Made by a program: the position numbers and the translations under genes
Notes under the pieces: model-generated
Seen by the model: the letters and a program-made list of their open reading frames with translations, nothing else
The model's database searches: none
Told to the model about the DNA's origin: nothing
Assembly (NCBI GenBank): GCA_012064415.1
Contig: SSNU01000094.1
Coordinates: 302,769-366,768, forward strand
From: Gyrodactylus bullatarudis
Lineage: Eukaryota; Platyhelminthes; Monogenea; Gyrodactylidea; Gyrodactylidae
DNA length: 64,000 nt
Direction of reading: 5' to 3'
Shown: in pieces, positions 50,301 through 59,300 of the stretch
Position numbering within the stretch: the stretch's first letter is position 1
Layout of the letters: each line of letters begins with the position of its first letter

Positions 50301-53269
50301 GGTTTGACTTGCATTTGAAAAAGGCCATTTGTTCAGTTGATTGATAAATTTTTTATTTATCAATAGGAATATATTCCAAGTCCCATTTTTTAAACTTGAG
50401 CTCGAACATTTTATTGATTTAAATGTAAAAAGGTAATAGGAAGTTTTTCAGGATTAAAGTCAGACGAGTAAATTAATTAATTGACCACTAGATTGAGTAT
50501 GAGTCAAATTTTGATTTCTTGATCTGGTCGAGAATTAGTGAATTTTATCAAGATCCTTTAGAAACGGCGGGTATTCATTCGTCATGATCAAGGTTCCTCG
50601 TCAAACTTTTATCCAGAGAAACTTCATTTCGCTACTTTCTCACTTAATAAAAAGTTCCAGTTCAAAGAAAAAATAGGACGCCAACTCTAAATTCTAAAAC
50701 TTCCACAAAAAAAAAAATCAAAAATTCTTAATTTCATATTAACCCTTCATGTATCATTGTTCCACCAGTGGAACACAACACTTTCTTGAGCGATAATTTG
50801 AACTGTAAGATATGCAATCGCCTGCTCGATATCTCTCATAGTTAGGAAGATACTTGGTTTTAGAGCCATAAAATGCCTATTTTAACCTCTATTATCTTTT
50901 ACATGCATAAGTCTGTTTTCAAAAAGGAATTCAGATTCGGAATCAGCGTAATTATATTCTAATTTTTGTGAAGAAAAAAATAATAATTTGGGACATGAAG
51001 GGTTAACTAGCTTTTTAGTCATGATCAGAATAAATCTGATAGAGGAATGAGATCATGGAAATAATATTTAGATAATTTCTTACTGAATATGAGAATAAAA
51101 TTTCGATTTGTTGATTAGATTCCTCAGTCAAACAGACGACAAGTCACCAAAATCAGTCAACTCGTGAAAAGAATGAAAACAACATCCGAAAATCCATGGG
51201 ATATCCCCAACAAATGATTAGCTCTTTGCATCATTCCAACTTCAAGGGTCACCATGAACTCTGTACACGGTGTAGTAATGAGCACAATGAAGTTAAGGAT
51301 AACATGATAGCACAGTTTAGTTGTTTGACTGAGAGGAAATATCAAGGCCTGGATCGAAGGAAATACTATGAAGATGTCCTGAAAATAAAGCGAAGTGAAC
51401 TACGCAGAAAATACGAGGATTTACCACCTATACGGTCATCACAATCTCGTCAGGCCCCTTATATACCTCCGCATTCTCATTTGATGACCTCCTCAACTAA
51501 AATATCTCGGCGTGAAAAAAATAGGAATAACTACTTGATTTTGAAGAATCATCAGTCAGACAGTGAAAGAACTGACCAGAGTTCAGGTCAATCATCTGGC
51601 ATGTCCATTAATCGTAGAAGGATTCGTCAAAAGAAGAGGAGAATTCGCTCAAACTACATTAAAATGAATGATATAAGAAATCTATCGGATAATCAAAAGT
51701 CTACAGGTAAACAAATGCGCCAGGTTAACTCGAAGAGGAAGGCCCTCTTTAAAAGTTCTCGAACGAAAAATGACACTGACAAGAGTGACTGTAGGCCAAA
51801 GGAAAATTACCAATCAGTAAGGTCTACATGATTTTAAAGACATATCAGATTCTGATAGATCTGCCTTTTGATTGACCAATATGCTTCTTTAATAGGTCTC
51901 TTTTATTAGCCAGGAAGTCTACATTTTTTATTCAATCTAAAGGCCGGTAAAATCAGAGCGGGGCTACAATTCAAATTGAGCATAGTTCACTATACTTTAA
52001 TAATTCGTTACGGAATTTAATTGTATGCATTATACAATATATTATATATATTACATTACATTATATTATATTATCAATATATTGCATGAATATCTCACTT
52101 TTTCAGAAAGAAGATAAAATACTCAATTCTTATTGGCCGAGAGCGATCGACCAATAATAATACGAGTGGTATTCTTCATTTCAACATTCCTCCCCAAACT
52201 CTATGTAATTTAAGATGCTTAGTTCACATCTGGGAGATTTTAAATTTATAACTTATAAATATTCAACATTAAGCTATTCAACTCACGATTATAAATATTT
52301 TTTCTACGGCATGTAGGACATAACAAATCCACCACCGAGTCCGAGTACTGAGTTGAATTACAAACTCAAAGACTGTCTGAGTAATAAAAATAGCAAACTC
52401 AATCGAAATGGATCAGGAAGAAGGAAAAATGATGAAAACCTGAAAGATTCTTATAGCGGAAATAATCGAGGCAAAATGATTCTCATTGGTGATGATAATT
52501 ATCAGCAGAAGCAACACGATGTCTTTAACTCATTATTCAAGCAAGACTTCGATACTGGAAACGAAAGTGAAGTGGATTTGCTCACAAAAAATCCAAGAAA
52601 GTACTCTCTGTAAGTACAATTTTCATTTATCCTACTTTCGTACTAACTTTTCTGAAAAGGCATATTTTAAATTTTAAAATGTAAATTTTTAAAATTGCTA
52701 ATAAAAGTATGCCTTACATCATTTTAATCAGATTTCATTGCATATTAACATACTGAAAATAGCCAAAATACCATTTTGACAGCCCTAGCTATCAATGATG
52801 AATTCTTGGGATTAATATTAAAATCTGTACTCCCTTTAATTTAATCATTTGTAATGATTCATTAGTCAACCAATGAGAGTCAAGTAATCCATAGAAAGGA
52901 ATAGATATAACAAAGAGTACATTTAATAGAACTCAGTAATATTACAATTTCTTTAACTATTAGATTTTGTTTTGTTCCCTTATTTCCTTTACACCTTGTA
53001 ATGATAAGCGTGAAATTATCCTTTTATTCAATTTTGTTCTCTAAATTTTTATGAGATATTTTTAAAAATCTATATTAAATTTTAAAAATTTCATTATATT
53101 TAGCCTAAATTCAAGCCAGCCAAGTTTTAGACGTGAAGCTGGAGAGGGCACTGAGAACGTCGAGAGTGATACAAATCCCCAAACTAGTGTCAATAAGGTT
53201 GTCAAGAAAACAGTGTCAAAGGCAAAGAAAGATGAAAACCGTGTCAATCCAGTGAAGAAGGAGGATTGA
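32334..53269 (+). CDS. LRP6: LRP5/6 (Arrow)-type Wnt co-receptor
   Basis: Type I membrane receptor. Twenty exons, all phases matching: 32334-32779, 32810-33027, 33370-33567, 34005-34337, 35467-36228, 37348-37585, 38068-38314, 40052-40601, 41218-41444, 44346-44790, 45202-45369, 45431-45646, 45717-47101, 47165-47393, 48010-48313, 48374-48456, 49935-50297, 51119-51816, 52317-52609, 53104-53269; about 2522 aa. Signal peptide MNFLLFVVIISFG. Four YWTD-type propeller regions (FLYWLN, IYWSADN, LYWVDLKFPN, LIYWSDSK, LFWIDG), each closed by an EGF-like Cys cluster (exons 4, 6, 10, 13). Then three LDLa modules (CDGIPDCQDNSDESGC; CDGVKDCDSDELC; a third in exon 15), a membrane segment IISGLLIAGPLILILFVLLI, and a cytoplasmic tail with NPPPSPST in exon 19, the GSK3/Axin docking motif. 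This order is the LRP5/6 plan. The tail, about 540 aa, is far longer than the human one and lysine/arginine-rich. The donor ending exon 12 (GGTCCG) is weak. Intron 1 is 30 nt. A start at 32280 would add 18 residues. Confidence 0.88.
34844..35208. repeat. Foldback element, copy A (LRP5/6 intron 4)
   Basis: Long inverted arms around a loop near 35000: ACAGTGATTGTTATAGTAAT on the left is mirrored by ATTACTATAACAATCACTGT on the right, and the pairing runs on for over 100 bp. The outer arm contains GCTTGCTACCTG and GGCTTGTATTGGTCTAT, shared with copy B. The left end lacks the outer CCAAGTAGTTCTTCAG seen on the right end in inverse. Confidence 0.8.
36280..36620. repeat. Dispersed foldback family fragment (LRP5/6 intron 5)
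   Basis: Contains segments shared with 47480-47960 and 59560-60060: ATTTATTGATTTGAAAGTC, AGAGTGGTCAAAAGAAG and TTAGGCTGAATC-like text, then the approximate inverse. Degraded; limits approximate. Confidence 0.4.
37632..38028. repeat. Foldback element, copy B (LRP5/6 intron 6)
   Basis: Starts CCAAGTAGTTCTTCAGAG and carries the same TTGACTATAACGTTCTTCGC and GGCTTGTATTGGTCTATCTG arm as copy A; the inverse arm (GATAGACCAATACAAGCC) lies at about 37968-37990. The central region differs from copy A, so the arms define the family. Confidence 0.75.
38687..38721 (-). ncRNA. Hammerhead ribozyme-like fold, PLE copy 2
   Basis: Read on the minus strand: stem I ACCA (38721-38718) pairs with TGGT (38690-38687). 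Core CTGATGA is followed by a 2-bp stem II with loop CTTT (TCCTTTGA), then GAAA, stem III palindrome ATGCGCAT, and T at the cleavage site. All conserved core positions are present. The same layout and flanks recur 160-180 bp after the ORF in PLE copy 1. Confidence 0.75.
38687..39530 (-). mobile_element. Penelope-like retroelement, copy 2 (5' truncated)
   Basis: The minus frame 38905-39471 encodes the PLE C-terminus: FIKQP-type linker (KFVDKFINQPLIRDEV), KLNFKGDGFSNDVRRKLINL, then a GIY-YIG-type endonuclease CDCGASYIGRTIRKLSTRCH with the distal HLKQENHAASISNFSILY. It is close to copy 1 and has an intact endonuclease frame, but everything upstream of the linker is absent. The 3' flank is shared with copy 1 up to a hammerhead fold. 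Lies antisense in LRP5/6 intron 7. Confidence 0.9.
41621..42554 (-). mobile_element. Ginger-like element, internally deleted
   Basis: Ends TGTTACCGTGAATATTG (41621) and, inverted, TGTAACCGTAAATATTG (to 42554), with inverted arms of about 140 bp. Inside at 41826-41960 the minus strand still reads QRFIKCDCKLNCKANRCKCR and CNSRKCHNSSSCSNK and a stop, matching the CXC tail of the intact element at 23835. The integrase core is gone. It lies in LRP5/6 intron 9. A different subfamily from the intact copy, since the arms beyond TGTTAC diverge. Confidence 0.8.
43039..43077 (-). ncRNA. Hammerhead-like fold in left arm
   Basis: Minus strand: stem I TGAGA pairs with TCTCA (5 bp), core CTGACGA (position 7 is variable in hammerheads), GAAA, stem III ATGTACAT, and A at the cleavage site. 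The intervening 10 nt (GACCTGAAGA) do not form a good stem II, so activity is doubtful. Confidence 0.5.
43513..43549 (+). ncRNA. Hammerhead-like fold in right arm
   Basis: Plus strand: the same stem I (TGAGA with TCTCA), core CTGAAGA, GAAA and stem III ATGTACAT. The stem II region is GACCTGAT, again poorly paired. A mirror copy of the fold at 43039. Confidence 0.45.
43850..44290. repeat. Dispersed foldback family fragment (LRP5/6 intron 9)
   Basis: Shares text with 47480-47960 (TTTGGCGTAAAATTTAAA-like, AAAGTGATCATATTTTTCTT, CAAAATGGCAGTTT) in a loosely palindromic arrangement. Degraded. Confidence 0.4.
44800..45170. repeat. hAT-like MITE copy (LRP5/6 intron 10)
   Basis: Starts ATGCTATTTTTGCTATTTTA and shares the ACCAATCAGAGTA and TATCGTATGAAT blocks with 6180-6700, in the same order. 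Confidence 0.5.
47480..47960. repeat. Palindromic foldback element (LRP5/6 intron 14)
   Basis: Left ATTTCGATTTGGAGCCAAAA is mirrored on the right by TTTTGGCGCCAGATCGAAAA; the centre carries CCCTCAAAAATGGTGGATCT. The same arrangement, inverted centre included, appears at 59560-60060 in MED14 intron 7. Confidence 0.65.
49244..49850. repeat. Large palindrome (LRP5/6 intron 16)
   Basis: Two arms of about 270-290 bp meet near 49545. AATTGACATGGAGATGAGAA at 49244 mirrors TTCTCATCTTCATGTCAATT at 49831-49850, and inner blocks such as CTCCGGAAAGTCAGGAAAAA and GGCCGTTGTTCGAATTT also recur inverted. The outer motif also occurs near 37005. No coding potential. Confidence 0.85.
50743..51002. repeat. piggyBac-like MITE with TTAA duplication (LRP5/6 intron 17)
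   Basis: CCCTTCATGTATCATTG at the left and its inverse GGGACATGAAGGG at the right, each flanked by TTAA; 260 bp, non-coding. Related end sequences occur at 5970-6060, 56195-56205 and 61490, so this is a small family. Confidence 0.75.
52640..52800. repeat. hAT-like MITE fragment (LRP5/6 intron 19)
   Basis: Contains TCATTTTAATCAGATTTCAT, shared in inverse with 44860, and ends in CATTTTGACAGCCCTAG, a hAT-like terminus. Confidence 0.45.
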
Positions 53270-53285
53270 ACTTATTTTTTATTTC

Positions 53286-53291
53286 AATAAA
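53286..53291 (+). terminator. Polyadenylation signal of LRP5/6
   Basis: AATAAA 17 bases after the LRP5/6 stop codon, followed by a T-rich stretch. It implies a very short 3' UTR. Confidence 0.6.
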
Positions 53292-54521
53292 GTATTTTTA
53301 CTAAAAATCGCGAATCAGCCAATTTAATAATGATTAATTGATGAATGAATAATTTATAGTAAGAACCGAAGCACACTGACTACTCGTTTTTGAGAAACTG
53401 CGATATAATTTTATGTGTGTAGTGATTAAAATTTGGGTTAGGCAGTATGGCTACAACTACACTCTCGATGAACCTGCGGGAAAAATTGGGAAAAAACGTT
53501 ATCAATAACGGAATTTTCCATATTTTTAAACTTTAAGTTGAAAATGTTTGTTGATTTCAAGGTGTTGGAGGGCTCAAACGTTATTGATGAGGAGCTAACG
53601 GTATACGACTGTGTGCGGATTACTCAACATGTCTAAACGACCAACTCGATCACAGCTACAATCTGCCAACCCCTGAGTCCATCTTTTTCAAAATAAGTCA
53701 GCCAACATACTTACTACCCTAGATCTATCAGCAGCATTCTTACAAGTTGAATTAGATCAGGAGTCTCAAGAATTAATGGTCATTAACACTCCTGACCTAT
53801 GGAGTGAAGCCTGCGCCTAAAATCTTCCAAAAAATCATTGATACCATCTTAAATCGCCCTGAGGGAGTACAAGCCTATATCAACGATATAATCAATGATT
53901 ATTAATCATATGGGGAGACAATCCTGATACGTTATGGGAAAAGAACCCATCAGGTCATCAAAAGACTCACCGAGGCAGGCTTCCGTCTAAATCTACAGAA
54001 GTGTCCAACCCAAAGTAAAATTCTTGGGTTGTATCCTTACCAAAGACGGCCGCCAACCAGATTTCAAGAAGGTGGATGAGTTACGCAGACTCTCACCGCC
54101 CAAAAACAATTTAGAACTCCAGTATTTTCTGGGACTAGTGAATTTCTTCTGCCAATTCCTTGAAAATCTTCACTTCAAGAAACAACACTTCCACCCATTG
54201 CTTAGAAATCATATGAAGCTCGAATGGATCCAAGATTGCCAGCAAAGCTTCGATCAGATCAAACAGGAGATGACCCGTTGCGCAAACCTGACATTTTTCG
54301 ATCTAGAAAAGACAACCTTAGTTGCTACGGACGCGTCAAACACGGGTATCGGAGCAGTACTGATGCAAAAAACAGGAGATCACTTCCTACCAGTAGCCTT
54401 AGCCCCACCCAGCAAAACTACCCTCAAATAGAAAATGAAGGGTTGGCCCTAGTTTATGCAGTCATCAAATTCCGCAAGTACCTTCTGGACAGGAAATTCT
54501 TACTCTAAACGTATTTAATCC

Positions 54522-54747
54522 GGTTGAGGTGTTCTTTAACATTGGTTTTGAGCTGAGCTACCGATGTCATAAGTATATTTAATGAAATAAGAAGATGCCA
54601 GATTATTTCACAAATAAAGATCTCTATTTCGGGCATACTCATTTATTTATTTATATGGCATGTATCACACTGATGAGTATGCCCGAAATAGAGATCTTTA
54701 TTTGTGAAATAATCTGGCATCTTCTTATTTCATTAAGTATTTAATCC
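54522..54747. mobile_element. Hairpin insertion in the gypsy element
   Basis: The gypsy sequence GTATTTAATCC stands on both sides (54511-54521 and 54737-54747), an 11-bp direct repeat consistent with a target duplication. Inside, 54581-54642 and 54673-54734 are a perfect 62-bp inverted repeat with a loop of about 30 nt. The right arm and loop contain a hammerhead-type core. Class unknown; non-coding. Confidence 0.75.
54665..54707 (+). ncRNA. Hammerhead ribozyme-like fold in the hairpin insertion
   Basis: Stem I TCACA (54665-54669) pairs with TGTGA (54703-54707), 5 bp. Core CTGATGA (54670-54676) and GAAA (54685-54688). Stem III is ATAGAGA against TCTTTAT, 7 pairs including one G-U, then T at the cleavage site. 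Stem II (GTATGCCC) has only the closing G-C pair. Unlike the PLE folds it has a long stem III. Confidence 0.55.
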
Positions 54748-56049
54748 AAAAGAGGGAATTAAATCCACCAGTGCCAAACGACTACAAAGGTGGGCTTTGA
54801 TCCTGAACGAATTCCATTATGAAATTGCCTATGTGAAGACTAAAGACTTCGGACACACCGACTCATTATTTAGACGTACGTCATCGAATGCCGAGGAAGT
54901 AGTCATCGCTGCCATCACTTACAAAGAATCCTCCACACTTGATAACAGGTCGCAGAAGAATCGGGAAAAGACCCCATAATTGCTGGAATAATGCATAACT
55001 TAAGTTTCCGATGGCCTAGTAAGATTTCCGATCACCTACGTCCCTACCATTCAAGGAAAGATCTTCTATCTACACTCAACGGTTACTTAGTAATGAACGA
55101 TAGAGTCATCATACCAGAGGCATTATGTTGTAAAGTATTGAATGAACTTCACAGAGGTCACCCAGGAGTGAATCGAATGAAGGCACTGGCCAGACAGAAC
55201 CTCTACTGACCATATATAGATAAATATATTACTGCCCATGTACATCAGTGTGAATCAATACCAATTAAATGCCAAACTAGCCCCCAGATTAGAACTAACC
55301 TCGTGGCCTACAACCAACGCCCAATTTGAAAGAGTTCACATGGACTTTGCCGGCCCCATTGATGGAATCTTTTATCTATTAATTTTAGATGCTCATTCCC
55401 GTTGGCCTGAAGTAGAAATTATGAGGGACCCTACTTTAACTAATGTTATCAAGTCTATACGTTCTTGACATACTACCGCACTACGTCAGCTGAGATACTT
55501 AACGGTAAATCTCCATCAGAAGTTGTGTTTAACCGCCGAGTTAACACACGACCTAGCCTATTAAATCCTATTCGCCAGCACATTAAAAACTCACAGTGGA
55601 AACTAACGCCTTCACTCAAGGCGAGAATGTATTGGTACATGATCAGTACGGTACTCAGAACGAGAAGTGTACCAAGGCCCAGGTAAAGAACTTCCAAGGA
55701 AACGTAATAGAAGTGCAACTCCCGGACGGCCATCTATCCACTCGTCATGCCAACCATCTTAGACGAAGAACAGAAAAAATCAGCAACCTCGCCCCATACC
55801 CACTGTTGCTCCACCTAAGCCGCGGGTTCGATCCAATCTATAATCTATTCATTATAAAACCACATTTAGTTTGTACTATTCTTAAATTTATTTTGTTTAA
55901 TTAAGTACATGAGAACTATTCAATTGCAACCTAACCATGCCTCCTAAAACAGCTTCTGAGTCAAGCCCCAACAAGAGCACAACAGTTATTTTTCAGCATC
56001 CCCAATAGAAGAAGAAACCAATTATGACTATTAACTTTTAGAAAGGACC

Positions 56050-56210
56050 CTCAATTTGAAACGGTCTCGGATCATCCTAAATACATATTTTTGTAGCTTA
56101 ATAAATTTCCTTTCCAATGAGGAGTTAGAAAGTTATTTTAATATCTTTCAGTTCAAATTATCAGTGGAGAAAGTTTTGTGTTCCACAATGACACATGAAG
56201 GGTTGAATAA
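56050..56210. repeat. Partial TTAA-type MITE
   Basis: Ends GACACATGAAGGGTTGAA, with GTGTTCCACAATG before it, matching the right end and the inverse of the left end of the MITE at 50743. The left limit is unclear. The remainder of 55861-56304 shows no gene. Confidence 0.5.
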
Positions 56211-56304
56211 CTATAAAAATTAATAATTAAATTGAAGATTAAAATTTCATGAAAATTCAATTATGAACTATGGGTTAAAATGTGTGTACAAAATAATCTG
56301 TAGC

Positions 56305-59300
56305 TTATAGAGGAGTATTTGGCTGTCCAAAACTACCAGGTATGGAGGGATTTGATAGAGGATAAGGTTGAGATTGTTGAGACTGAGGATTCAGTGAGCC
56401 GACAGAAGCTGGCCCTTGATTTGACGGAATCGATTGGCTATACGGGGATGGTTGGGAATGTTGCATGTTCTGCGATGATGCGGCCATTTGATGTTGAGGC
56501 GTACAGCTGTTATTGTTAATATTAGGGGTCAATTGTTGGTTCTGAATTTGCATATTACCGCATGGCTGGGCACCCTGTTGAACCTGTTGATGATATTGGG
56601 CCTGAGGCTGTGGAAAAGGGGGAACAGAGCCTGGATTCGGTGTACTTGCAGAATTAACAGACGACTGACTAGGGATACTCTGGTGAGAATCAGGGTTTTG
56701 TTGGTTTGTCAGACGCATGCCAATCAGGACTATGAAATGTAACAGAGCGCACTTGTTCTGCATGTTTGCCTGGAAAAGAAGACAATGTAATTATTCCAAA
56801 AAGAAATCTAATAGGATTTATAATTCTCACTTGTTTAGTTGCCATCAAATCAACTTCATTCGTTTTAAGGTTTTGAGCAAGGAGGATGTGTTTGGGTTGA
56901 ACCTGCGGGTTATTAACATCAACATGAAGATTTGGCAGGACAATGGATACCTGATTTTTCTCCCAGTCATAGACAACACAGACTGATTGTCCCAAAACGT
57001 TGGAGGGAGCGCTATTTGGATTATTATTAAATATGATCAGGTGAAGGAACAGAAGAGGCTGGCGGACAAATATCCCTAATAAGTTTGGTTGGAAATCTTG
57101 TGGTATTGAGCAATAGGTCGGAACACTGGGATAAGCAGTACTGGATGTTGTAATACCTGTAAGGCCCACACGTATCTTGAGACCGCAAGAGGCCTGATTT
57201 GTATCCATGGTTTGGATTGCTGAGGGAGTGGATTATTTTATTGAAGGGTTTATTGGCAAGTATCAATTTCAGTTACTTACCTTGATTAGGGTCTGTAAAT
57301 TTTGTAGTAAAAATTTCATTCAGAGGAGTGTTGAGGTCGTAGAATTTTGGGGGATTAAGATCCCAGGCCAAGATTCTGACTACCTGTTGGAGGACTTTGG
57401 TTGGAAGCAATAAAAGTTGATGAAAAGATCGAATAGCGGTCAACATGTTATCATATCTGACAACCTAAAATAAAGATCAGATTTTGACAATAAAAAGCTT
57501 CTTTAAAATAAAACTTACTCTTAGGGCGAAGAATTCTTCAATTATCTCCAGGCCATCATTCTGTGACCATAGAATAACCTGATTTGGGGCTGGAGATACC
57601 AGAGTTTGTAGTTTAAGTCTTAAGCTACCAAGGATAATCTTATTTATGGGTAGATCATTATCCATCAAGGCTTCGTGTAAGGGGGTCATTTGAATTTTCA
57701 ACTGGAGGCCAGCATTAAACCATCGAGAAATGAGCTCACCCCTGGCTGATATATTCTGGGGAGCATAGCACAAATTGCTGCTTAATGAAACGGGCTGATT
57801 TTGAATTTGGGCTTCCTGGGTTTCGAGCTGTCCCTTGAGACATTTTATTGAGGTATATGTTGCATGGAACTGGAGACTCATGGATAAATAGTACTCAATT
57901 ATGCTGGGTTGCACTTTTTTTGTATTAAACCGACTCTTTTTATCCTAAAAGAAAGGAGAGGGTTGGGAAATAATCAAAGTCAAAGTAAACCTGCTCTCAT
58001 ACTTGATTAATCAATGGTCGATTGAGTAACTTTTTGAAGATTTCCATCTTGACCAAATAGCTTTCATCGTCCTTCTTGATAGCTTCAGGGTCCTCTTGGT
58101 AGAATTCTTCGAGAGTGGTCATAAAGTATTTGAATGCTGGTAGAGGCATGGCATTACCAATAGTGGCATTGTTCTTGCCTATCATTTGAGCCATGATCTT
58201 GGTTGAGTTTAGGGAGAGAAGAGGAAAGCCGTCTGATATCCTTACCAATGATTCGGGTCCATTAATGACCAACTGGAATTCTAGTGAGAGACACTGACAA
58301 TAGACAAGAAGGACATCAAAGCAAGACTGTGTTACAATGATGATATCCCGTACAGGTCTCGGATTACAGACATCTGACAGGTTCTTTAATAATTGAAAAG
58401 AAAGGTTGTTTCCATATAAAAAAAACAATGAGAATTTCTCTAATCTCTAACTTACAAAGTATGTGAGTAAATTAAGATTCTGACTGCTGATATCTCCGAG
58501 AGGTTCATAGAAAGGAAACGATTGCATGAGAACGTTACTAAAGATTTGTATGTTCTTGACACTGTTGAGAATCTCTTCAAAGAATGGTTTAAAATGTTGA
58601 TAGGGATTAGAAATGCGATCCTTCCTCTTGTTATCCAACATGGCGGAGAAATTTTGACTGAACGACAAGGCGAAATTACGATGGATTGTATGAGTTATCT
58701 CAACCTAGACAGTATAGTAGTTTAAAGGAATGTAATTTCACAGAAAGAGCACGTGAAACTTACAGAGTACTCTTTGTTGATTCCATAAACAAGAACAAGG
58801 GATTTTAGATTGTAATTCACTAGCTGAACATTTTGGTGGAGACCTATAATTTAAAAAATACAAAAATAATGTTCATCTTTTGGCCATAAGAGTTACATTT
58901 TAATGATAAAAAAAAACTAAGGGAAAGATGGATCATCACATTTTCCTGATGAGAGTACTGCTCTTGTTCAAAAGGAAACTAGCAAAATTGAATTATTAAG
59001 ATGAACTCAGCATTTGGTAATGTAGAAATTTTGAGTATTCTATTTAGGCTAAACCAATTAGTAAATAAGATTGGAAATAAGGCTTACTCTTATTTTGGAA
59101 TAAGATTGGTTCGCATAAGGTGAACAATGCCACCAGGTTATACCATTCCACGTGAATGCAGTTCTTTATGAGATCCGGAAAATCATCCAGTTTATTTAGG
59201 GACCAGCGATAGGTTATTTGGTTGTCGTGCTTCTTCATGGGAAATTTTGAGTCTTTGCCAAGACCAGGCAGATTATCCTTTGAGTATTTTGAAAATTTCT

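Larger units (their letters stand above)
53650..55860 (+). mobile_element. Ty3/gypsy retroelement remnant
   Basis: Degenerate pol. RT near 53690 (LTTLDLSAAFLQVELDQES, then YINDIIND for the catalytic box), RT thumb at 54024 (ILTKDGRQPDFKKVDELRRL, LQYFLGLVNFFCQFL), RNase H (LVATDASNTGIGAVLMQK) and an integrase zinc-binding region (LNELHRGHPGVNRMKALARQ). The integrase core is damaged (HMDFAGPIDGIFYLLILDAH in one frame, then a large deletion). Many stops and frameshifts; no LTRs recognised. A hairpin insertion interrupts RNase H at 54522. Confidence 0.85.

Noticed and set aside
51196..53269. The basic-rich 51-53 kb frames as an independent gene
   Set aside because: Every junction from exon 16 to exon 20 is phase-consistent and exon 19 holds the PPPSPS motif expected in the LRP5/6 tail; a separate promoter or signal is not seen.
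56319..57413. Plus-strand open frames over MED14 exons
   Set aside because: They are antisense shadows of the Gln/Pro-rich MED14 C-terminus.
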